Source: Pseudomonadota bacterium
GTDB taxonomy: Bacteria; Pseudomonadota; Alphaproteobacteria; Caulobacterales; Caulobacteraceae
DNA: 11,086 nucleotides
NCBI GenBank assembly: GCA_023433655.1
Contig: JAEYUE010000124.1
Location: forward strand, 1-11,086
Reading direction: 5' to 3'
A model generated the notes under the pieces. That model made no database searches. It saw only the letters and a program-made list of their open reading frames with translations, and was not told the origin of the DNA. Below are positions 1 to 5,618 of the stretch, in pieces; positions within the stretch are counted from its first letter, which is position 1, and the number at the start of each line of letters is the position of its first letter. The position numbers and the translations under genes are program-made.

Positions 1-32
1 TCAGGTAGAGTAGAATTATGGTTGTAGGTCAT
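1..32 (-). CDS. Start of an unidentified leftward gene (partial, runs off the window)
   Basis: On the minus strand an ATG at 32-30 is preceded by a near-perfect Shine-Dalgarno AAAGGAG (44-38) with a 5-base spacer. It opens a frame reading MTYNHNSTLP plus a first Asp/Glu base pair before the window ends. Ten codons are too few to assign a family. The gene is divergent from the sortase-substrate gene, so 33-418 would hold promoters for both directions. The call rests only on the ribosome binding site and the open frame; chance occurrence cannot be excluded. Confidence 0.6.
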   Translation of the reverse strand, partial: MTYNHNSTLP

Positions 33-79
33 GGTGTCTCCTTTGTGGTGTGGTAACCTTAAGGATAATCTGACCTACA
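23..79 (-). promoter_or_regulatory. Inverted repeat around the leftward start site
   Basis: TGTAGGTCA at 23-31 and TGACCTACA at 71-79 are perfect 9-base inverted copies. The proximal arm overlaps the ATG at 32-30, and the Shine-Dalgarno lies inside the loop. An 8-base palindrome CCTTAAGG sits at 57-64 between the arms. In a leftward transcript starting beyond 79 the arms could pair and occlude the start codon; as DNA they could be a two-site operator. Function is inferred. Confidence 0.35.
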
Positions 80-201
80 CTTTTTAAGGTGCTGGAATTT
101 ACAGAAAATATTCTACGCTACTAGAAAAATAATAGGGTCTTCTTTTTTGCTCATCATTTCATATAATGGTTTTAATTACTATTATTGTCTTCTTTTAATT
201 C

Positions 202-229
202 CGGACAATAATCATACGCTCTTTATAAA
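202..229 (+). promoter_or_regulatory. Candidate promoter for the stalk protein-sortase pair
   Basis: CGGACA at 202-207 (4 of 6 to the sigma-70 -35) and TATAAA at 224-229 (5 of 6 to the -10) are separated by 16 bases, in an AT-rich stretch upstream of the gene starting at 419. A TATAAT at 162-167 also exists but lacks a good -35. If the 202-229 promoter is used, the 5' untranslated leader would be about 180 bases and would contain the large hairpin at 245-301. Confidence 0.35.
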
Positions 230-244
230 TATGTCGCATTGAGT

Positions 245-301
245 TTTGCAGTAGTGATAGGGAGCGGTTGCGCGGCAACCGCTCCCTACCACTACTGCAA
301 A
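245..301. repeat. Long near-perfect hairpin (27-bp arms, 3-base loop)
   Basis: Left arm 245-271 and right arm 275-301 are complementary apart from one A/C mismatch (257 against 289), with loop GCG. There is no T-run on either side, so it does not look like a standard intrinsic terminator. The arm contains a GTRGTAGGGAGC core resembling the GTGGTAGCAG core of the palindrome at 11040-11086, which suggests a dispersed palindromic repeat family (REP or MITE-like). It lies in the probable leader of the stalk protein gene. Confidence 0.75.
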
Positions 302-330
302 CCCAGGGCACCATATTTATCGAAGGGTTT

Positions 331-352
331 TGGTATCAGCAAAGTGGTATCA
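331..352. repeat. Short direct repeat upstream of the stalk protein gene
   Basis: TGGTATCA occurs at 331-338 and again at 345-352, a 14-base period. The copies are flanked by GGTTT and AAAACTCC, which could also form a weak stem. It sits about 70 bases upstream of the start at 419. It could be a regulator binding site or chance; no known operator is recognised. Confidence 0.2.
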
Positions 353-418
353 AAACTCCTTAGACCGAATAAGGGTCAAATCATATTCATCTACTATGCA
401 AGTTTCGGAGAAAGTAAC

Positions 419-1459
419 ATGAAAAAAAATGCACTTGCACCCATCATGGTTTTTCTGCTCGCCGCACTTCTCTTATCCATTTCGACAACCGTTCTTGCGC
501 TGCCCGCTCAAAACCCGGTAGAACAAAGCAGCTTGCCCAACGTTACTTTCCTGGGGCAAGGCCCAGCGACGTTTACCGTTGAACCGCCTCTCCAATTCCT
601 CGTGAAGACCTATCAAGATGGGGAGTTCTTATTTGTGCCGGACGAAGGGCCTGAGTATACTGCCAAAGCCAATGAGCGCGTCTGGACGATCGACGTTGTT
701 CCATCCGAAAGTATTCGTTTGTTTCATGAAGGGAAAAGCTTCGGGAACGTAGAGGCAGGCTGCGTGGTGAATTACGTTCAAATTGAGGACAATCCCGATA
801 CCCGCAGAAATACCTTTTTCATCAACGGAGATACCCTTCAAGTCGTTGAACAGGGCTGGGTTACCTATGGAACGTTTACCGTGCCGGTGGCAGGCGAATT
901 GACCTTTTACGCCGAAGACAGCATTGGCATGGTAATCGAACTGTGCCTGAACTTACAAACAGTCGTTCCCAGCGAATCGCCTACACCTACCGGAACCGCC
1001 CCAGGCATCGAAATTACGCTCACGGCGACACCCTCTGGCACGCCCCTCGCAACCGAAACAGTGCCCGCCACTGCAACAGAGACAACCGTGGTCGAGACTC
1101 CACCTCCGGGCGAGACAGCTACGGCAACACCAACCAGCACCGCCACTGCCCCTGGCATCGAAATTACGCTTACCGCTACGGAAACTCCTCCGCCGGCGAA
1201 CACGGCCACAAACCCACCCGATACGAATACGCAGCCCCCACCTACCGCAACAGCCCCGAATGTGCAGCTGCCCTCCGCTACACCCCAGGTCATTCAGGTA
1301 ACCGCCACGCCCCTCGGCACACCCGGTCTCGTGCCAGTTACCGGCGGCGGTCCTGGGCCACAAGCGGTTGCAACAATTGGCGCCAGCATTCTTGGGCTCT
1401 TCCTGTTGGTTGGCGCAGGCTGGTTGTTCCTGATCCGCGCGTATCTACAACGACGTTAA
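419..1459 (+). CDS. Secreted stalk protein with C-terminal VPVTG sorting signal (probable sortase substrate)
   Basis: The 346-residue protein opens with a signal peptide: MKKN, a hydrophobic core to about residue 26, then a probable cleavage near VLA/LPA at 27-30. A globular, beta-rich-looking domain follows (about 31-180), with its two cysteines at 115 and 176 that could pair. Residues about 183-300 are a Thr/Pro/Ala-rich stalk. The C-terminus is a classic sorting signal: VPVTG at 305-309, Gly/Pro linker, hydrophobic helix about 316-339, then RAYLQRR. The start at 419 is chosen over the upstream TTG at 239 because it has GGAG at 407-410 and begins exactly at the signal peptide; the longer frame would translate through the hairpin. 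The motif differs from canonical LPxTG in having Val first, with Leu one residue earlier. The sortase gene follows after 15 bases. I do not recognise the globular domain. Confidence 0.85.
   Translation: MKKNALAPIMVFLLAALLLSISTTVLALPAQNPVEQSSLPNVTFLGQGPATFTVEPPLQFLVKTYQDGEFLFVPDEGPEYTAKANERVWTIDVVPSESIRLFHEGKSFGNVEAGCVVNYVQIEDNPDTRRNTFFINGDTLQVVEQGWVTYGTFTVPVAGELTFYAEDSIGMVIELCLNLQTVVPSESPTPTGTAPGIEITLTATPSGTPLATETVPATATETTVVETPPPGETATATPTSTATAPGIEITLTATETPPPANTATNPPDTNTQPPPTATAPNVQLPSATPQVIQVTATPLGTPGLVPVTGGGPGPQAVATIGASILGLFLLVGAGWLFLIRAYLQRR
995..1180 (+). repeat. Duplicated 12-residue motif in the stalk
   Basis: The peptide TAPGIEITLTAT is encoded twice, at 995-1030 (residues 193-204) and 1145-1180 (residues 243-254), a 150-base period. 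The two DNA copies differ at six positions, all synonymous third bases, while the core from GGC to ACG is identical. A weaker third relative, TAPNVQLPSAT, follows downstream. Confidence 0.8.
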
Positions 1460-1474
1460 CACACGGCGAGCAAA

Positions 1475-2245
1475 ATGACACGCTTTTTCGCGGCGTTCGT
1501 CATCCTCACCCTGATCACCGTCCTCCTGCTGGGGATCGCCGTTCAGTTCTTTAGCGCTGCACCGGTGAAGGCGCAGATAAATACCTGGGTGAACAGCCTC
1601 ACACATGGTTCCACAACCGGCAGCACGGATACGCAGGTTACGGCAATCGCACCAATTGCATCGCGCACGCCCACGGCAGTACCAACCTCAACACCAGGCC
1701 CGGGCGATGAACCGCCACGCTTTGAGCAGGTGCAGGAGCCGAGCCGGATCGTACCCACAACGCCGCCCATCATCCAGGTGATCGAAACGCTGCCGCCAGA
1801 CGGAAACCTGGTGATCCCATCGCTTGGCATCGATCAGCCCCTGATTCCGGTCAGGGTGCGCGATCAGGCATGGGACGTGGAGGAGTTGGGGACGGAAGTC
1901 GGCTGGCTGCAAACGACCGGCTCGCACCCACGCGACGATCTGGCGATGGTGCTCATTGGTCATATTACCCTGCCCTATCCGGGCGGATCAGGCCCCTTCC
2001 TCTATCTCAACAGGCTGCAGCCTGGAGACGTTATCAAATACCGGGATTGGCAAGAAACCTACACATACAACGTCAAAAGCCTCTCCGTTATCAAACCGGA
2101 AGAAGTAGAAAATCTCTACCGGCCCGGAGGCGATAGGCTCCTGCTTGTCACCTGCACTGGTTACAACGCCATAGAATGGCGGTACGACCTTCGCCTGATC
2201 GTGGAAGCGGAATTGGTCAGCGTAGAGAAAAACGGCTTCGAATAA
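1475..2245 (+). CDS. Sortase family transpeptidase
   Basis: This 256-residue protein is predicted to cleave sorting signals at the cell surface and join the substrate to an envelope nucleophile. It has a short N-terminus, one transmembrane helix (about 5-27), a low-complexity linker (about 45-105, Thr/Pro rich) and a C-terminal sortase barrel (about 108-250). The catalytic triad is visible: His163 in LIGHI, Cys227 in LLLVTCTGY and Arg240 in RYDLRLIVEA (Arg236 is a less likely alternative). The topology, with N-terminal anchor and extracytoplasmic domain, is normal for the family. It starts 15 bases after the VPVTG protein gene, with a weak GGCGAG at 1465-1470 as ribosome binding site, so the two are probably co-transcribed and form an enzyme-substrate pair. 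The class (D, E or F-like) cannot be fixed by eye. A strong terminator follows. Confidence 0.92.
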   Translation: MTRFFAAFVILTLITVLLLGIAVQFFSAAPVKAQINTWVNSLTHGSTTGSTDTQVTAIAPIASRTPTAVPTSTPGPGDEPPRFEQVQEPSRIVPTTPPIIQVIETLPPDGNLVIPSLGIDQPLIPVRVRDQAWDVEELGTEVGWLQTTGSHPRDDLAMVLIGHITLPYPGGSGPFLYLNRLQPGDVIKYRDWQETYTYNVKSLSVIKPEEVENLYRPGGDRLLLVTCTGYNAIEWRYDLRLIVEAELVSVEKNGFE

Positions 2246-2276
2246 GACATTGACTTGCCTTTCCCCCAATATCGAA

Positions 2277-2309
2277 ACAAAAAATGCGTCCCAAAGACGC
2301 ATTTTTTGT
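2277..2309 (+). terminator. Intrinsic terminator after the sortase gene
   Basis: ACAAAAAATGCGTC (2277-2290) and GACGCATTTTTTGT (2296-2309) are perfect 14-base complementary arms around a 5-base loop; the GC core TGCGTC/GACGCA runs directly into a T6 tract. The structure starts about 30 bases after the sortase stop and separates that operon from the kelch operon. The A-tract on the left arm means it could also act leftward. Confidence 0.9.
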
Positions 2310-2409
2310 ATGAAATGCTGACAACAAAAACTGCCAGTCAAATAAACCATCGAACATAAATTGTTAGGATAATTGAAAAAGGAATCTCTGAATTAACATC
2401 CCGAAAAAA

Positions 2410-2438
2410 TTGACAATTGTAGCAAAAAGTGAAATAAT
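2410..2438 (+). promoter_or_regulatory. Promoter of the kelch operon
   Basis: A perfect -35 TTGACA at 2410-2415 is followed after 17 bases by AATAAT at 2433-2438 (5 of 6 to TATAAT). Transcription would start near 2445, giving a leader of about 25 bases. The -35 overlaps the palindrome ACAATTGT (2413-2420), and TTGACAA (2410-2416) has an inverted copy TTGTCAA at 2453-2459, so a repressor could bind here. No Shine-Dalgarno is visible before the ATG at 2470, only an A8 run. Confidence 0.65.
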
Positions 2439-2469
2439 AATTTATACACCCCTTGTCAACTGAAAAAAA

Positions 2470-4044
2470 ATGAATATCTCCGAATCCACGGTCAACAATA
2501 CAACATCATCAGAGTTTCCGCCTTCCCCGGTTTCGCACGCGGATGAGTTTGCATCAGGGCAAGAAAACAGGATTCGCCGCAATTTTGCGCGCCTGACCGC
2601 AACCCTGTTCTCGCCCCCCTACCTTCCGGCGTCGATGGTTTTCTTCGCCGTATTGTTCTTTGCATCGCTCAGCTTTTTCCTTCTTTTTGAACAGCCTCCT
2701 GAATACTGGGCGGTCAGAGAAAATACGTACTTCACCTTCCCCTTTCAGAACTTAACAGAGAAGATTGTCTCACTCCTGGTATATACTGCTCTATTGGGCA
2801 TAGTTTTAAGTATTTTCAATCAGCGGTTCGCGCTGATGCTGTGGATCATCTTTGGTTTGATGGGTACCTACGAATTCGACAGCATCTCGTGGTGCGGGCC
2901 AGTAACGTTTACCAGGCTGCAAAATACCCAGGCTTGCACCCAAATCGAGTACCTCACCTTGGGGGCCGTAAGTCTGGTTTGGGCAATGGTGCTGTCCGGA
3001 GGAACTGTCCTGATACTGCGACGTTCCGAGGATTCTCATGCCCCCAAGCCGCGTTCGATAACTGCCGGGCTCATTCTTATTACCGCATGGATAGCCTTCA
3101 CCGGCATTTCTGCGGCTCGAAATGCTACCGCAGAGCAGCCTACCTGGAGAAAAGTGGAAACCGCGCACGCTCCTTCCCCTCGCAAAGCAATGGCAATGGC
3201 TTTTGATACAGCGCGTGGCGAAGCCGTGCTCTTTGGTGGAACGGAACGATGGAGCCCTGCCGGTGAATGGGTTGGAAAAGACGATACGTGGATTTGGAAC
3301 GGGCAGGATTGGGTGGAAAAACACCCCATCAACCACCCTTCCGCCCGGCTGGATCTGGCAATGGCCTATGACGAAAAACGTCAGGTAGTGGTATTGTTCG
3401 GTGGCCAGAGTCAGAGTGTTGGGCTTGGTGATACCTGGGAATGGGACGGTGAGAATTGGTATGATCGCACCCCCGCAGCCAACCCTCCCGCACGCTGCTG
3501 CGCCGAGCTTGCCTACGACCCTCAACGGGAAAAAGTTGTGCTCTTTAGCGGTTTCGCTCCGAACAAAACGCCGCCCGCCCTCGAAAATGTTTTTTATTAT
3601 GATGCCTGGGAATGGGACGGGCAGAACTGGTCAGAAATTCATCTCAATGTGCCCCGCCATGCGAGCAGCTACGCGTTAATCCCGGACCCATATCAGGATG
3701 GCATGCTGATCTTTGACATTGATGGACTGTGGAGTTGGAAGAGTAACCAAATGCGTCAGCCGCCTTTTGAGCTTGTCCCGCCTGGGCGATACAATGTGGG
3801 GCTGGCATACCATCCGCTCGAAAATATGCTGTACTTATACGGCGGCAGCCGGTATGAAAAAGATTTCAACGAGACCTGGCGCTTTGATGGCTCCTACTGG
3901 AAACGCATCTACACCGTAAAGTCTCCACCGGCGCGGGCTGTACAGGCTATGGTCTACAATCCGCTTTCTGGGCGAGTGCTAATGTTTGGCGGCCATGATG
4001 GCAAGGCATTTTATAACGACACCTGGGAGCTGATTGTTCCATGA
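2470..4044 (+). CDS. Five-helix membrane protein with extracytoplasmic kelch propeller, paralogue 1
   Basis: This 524-residue protein has a hydrophilic N-terminus with basic residues near 34-41, then predicted helices at about 54-74, 99-117, 119-136, 162-184 and 196-216. Basic residues between helices 4 and 5 (RR...KPR) fit an inside N-terminus and therefore an outside C-terminal domain. From Trp226 onward six kelch-like blades follow, with Gly-Gly or equivalent at 256-257, 311-312, 360-361 (Ser-Gly), none in blade 4, 458-459 and 507-508, and blade ends of the DTWEWDGxxW type. The last strand stops at DTWEL, so the Trp226 strand probably closes the ring. Cys142 and Cys156 lie in an outer loop, and Cys343-Cys344 are adjacent at the start of blade 3. 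Propellers usually bind proteins or glycans; no enzyme residues are evident. It is the first of three paralogues. The start has no clear ribosome binding site. Confidence 0.88.
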   Translation: MNISESTVNNTTSSEFPPSPVSHADEFASGQENRIRRNFARLTATLFSPPYLPASMVFFAVLFFASLSFFLLFEQPPEYWAVRENTYFTFPFQNLTEKIVSLLVYTALLGIVLSIFNQRFALMLWIIFGLMGTYEFDSISWCGPVTFTRLQNTQACTQIEYLTLGAVSLVWAMVLSGGTVLILRRSEDSHAPKPRSITAGLILITAWIAFTGISAARNATAEQPTWRKVETAHAPSPRKAMAMAFDTARGEAVLFGGTERWSPAGEWVGKDDTWIWNGQDWVEKHPINHPSARLDLAMAYDEKRQVVVLFGGQSQSVGLGDTWEWDGENWYDRTPAANPPARCCAELAYDPQREKVVLFSGFAPNKTPPALENVFYYDAWEWDGQNWSEIHLNVPRHASSYALIPDPYQDGMLIFDIDGLWSWKSNQMRQPPFELVPPGRYNVGLAYHPLENMLYLYGGSRYEKDFNETWRFDGSYWKRIYTVKSPPARAVQAMVYNPLSGRVLMFGGHDGKAFYNDTWELIVP

Positions 4045-5588
4045 ACATCCAAGAAAGAGCCGGCCAAGTTGCACGCTGGGGGAAAAGTTGGTTTTCAGCG
4101 CCACATTTGCCAATGCGGCTTGTCGCAATTATTATTGTGTTTCTTATCACGCAGGCCGTATTAATACTGATCACCCAACCTGCCGCGTACTGGCTTGATC
4201 CACGCTACACGTCACCAAATGTTTTTGGTTCCGATCTAGCAGCCCAAGGGCCTTGGATTTTTTTAGGGGTCGTGTTTATCTTTCTCCTAATCTGTAGTTT
4301 GTTGCTCGCACGGTTAAACCGAAACTTAGCCCTGGTGTTGGCTGGCTATCTAATTTTCTTCCACCTGGTTATCAGCGGAGATGTCTCTTACTGCCAATTG
4401 ACACCAAACCTTTGGTTTAGCAAACGCATTACGTGCGATGTGTTTTTAACTGCACACTTGATAATTTGGGCAATTATCCTTACCACTGCAGTGACAGGAA
4501 TTTCTCCAAACGTGCTGCAACCGCATTTTTTCCGCGCAAAGATTTTTGAGAACAGTCGGGTTCAACGAGCCATTCACGTTCTCCCTATAGTGCTAATAAC
4601 AGCGTGGGTCGGGTTGCTGGCTTACGCAGTGGTACGAAGCGCAACCATCCCAAAAAGCGGTTGGCAACCGCTTGCGCCGCAGCACAGTCCCTCGGCCCGA
4701 GAAGGAATGGGTATTGCATATGATACGACTCGGAACCGCGCGGTGCTCTTTGGCGGGCGAAGCAAGAATGCCAGGAATGAGTACTTTACCGCCGGGGATA
4801 CCTGGGAGTGGGATGGGAATGATTGGATAGAAGTGCATACAGAGGATTCCCCACCTGCTCGTTTTTACCCTTCGATGGCCTATGACGAGGCACGCCGTGT
4901 CGTGGTTCTGTACGGGGGCTCCAACCAAAATGGCATCCTGAGAGATGTATGGGAATACGATGGCAAGCAGTGGACCATGCGCTGCCCTAGCTGCACGCCT
5001 TCGGCAAGATGGGGAGCCAAAATGATCTATGATCCCCAGCGAAAAATGGTTGTGCTTTACGGCGGCACAGGGATCGGAGAAAGCGAAGAAGAAACTATCT
5101 GGTACACAGAAGCCTGGGCGTGGGATGGCGTGCAGTGGAGTTACGACGCAATTGACTCGGCTGCCCCAGCCATCTTTAACCCAACCATCGTTTATGAACG
5201 ATCGCAGAACCGTGCCGTGGCATTCCTCCCCTATCGCGGAACGTGGCTCTGGAAGGACCGAATTTGGACGCGACCGGAGATCTCTAACCAGCCGCCCTAT
5301 ATCGCGGAGACATCGATGGTTTATGATCCCGTATTCATGCGCACCATTTTCCATGGGGGTTATAACCACGACAGCAGACGGTATTACAGCGAAACGTGGG
5401 AATATTTCGAGGATTCCTGGACCAGGCGAAAAACGCCGCTCAATCCACCACCACGTAGAGGCCAGATTGCGTTTTATGATGCTTCGCGCGGCAGCATGAT
5501 CCTCTTTGGCGGTACCGGCCCTCATAATAAGTATATGAATGATACATGGGAGCTGCCTTTATCGAACCCAACTTTGGGTGATCGTTGA
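4041..5588 (+). CDS. Five-helix membrane protein with extracytoplasmic kelch propeller, paralogue 2
   Basis: This 515-residue homologue is related over its whole length to the neighbours on both sides. Its start overlaps the previous stop as ATGA (4041-4044), a sign of translational coupling; GGGAG lies at 4025-4029. Predicted helices are at about 26-45, 71-91, 95-113, 134-153 and 177-198, with an outer loop carrying Cys118 and Cys132 at the same 14-residue spacing as paralogue 1. The propeller begins at Trp208 with Gly-Gly at 238-239, 292-293, 341-342, none in blade 4, 439-440 and 490-491; blades end in motifs such as DTWEWDGNDW. A CPSC motif at 315-318 sits at the start of blade 3. The N-terminal tail is shorter than in paralogue 1. 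A ten-residue tail follows the final DTWEL. Ligand and partner are unknown. Confidence 0.88.
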   Translation: MNIQERAGQVARWGKSWFSAPHLPMRLVAIIIVFLITQAVLILITQPAAYWLDPRYTSPNVFGSDLAAQGPWIFLGVVFIFLLICSLLLARLNRNLALVLAGYLIFFHLVISGDVSYCQLTPNLWFSKRITCDVFLTAHLIIWAIILTTAVTGISPNVLQPHFFRAKIFENSRVQRAIHVLPIVLITAWVGLLAYAVVRSATIPKSGWQPLAPQHSPSAREGMGIAYDTTRNRAVLFGGRSKNARNEYFTAGDTWEWDGNDWIEVHTEDSPPARFYPSMAYDEARRVVVLYGGSNQNGILRDVWEYDGKQWTMRCPSCTPSARWGAKMIYDPQRKMVVLYGGTGIGESEEETIWYTEAWAWDGVQWSYDAIDSAAPAIFNPTIVYERSQNRAVAFLPYRGTWLWKDRIWTRPEISNQPPYIAETSMVYDPVFMRTIFHGGYNHDSRRYYSETWEYFEDSWTRRKTPLNPPPRRGQIAFYDASRGSMILFGGTGPHNKYMNDTWELPLSNPTLGDR

Positions 5589-5618
5589 ATCGCGGAACAT
5601 AAGAACAGGATAGAAAAA

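Noticed and set aside
239..418. 60-residue N-terminal extension of the stalk protein from a TTG
   Set aside because: It would be translated through the 27-bp hairpin, has no ribosome binding site, and places a signal peptide internally. The ATG at 419 has GGAG and a proper signal peptide.
943..1554. 203-residue frame overlapping the stalk and sortase starts
   Set aside because: Frame-shifted reading of the Thr/Pro-rich codons; it produces an Arg/His/Asn-rich chain with no domain and crosses the real gene boundary.
2806..3525. 239-residue leftward frame antisense to kelch paralogue 1
   Set aside because: Shadow of the kelch coding frame; no start signal and no family resemblance.
4593..5525. 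310-residue leftward frame antisense to kelch paralogue 2
   Set aside because: No recognisable domain, irregular composition, and it lies wholly inside a gene with clear repeat structure and homologues on both sides.
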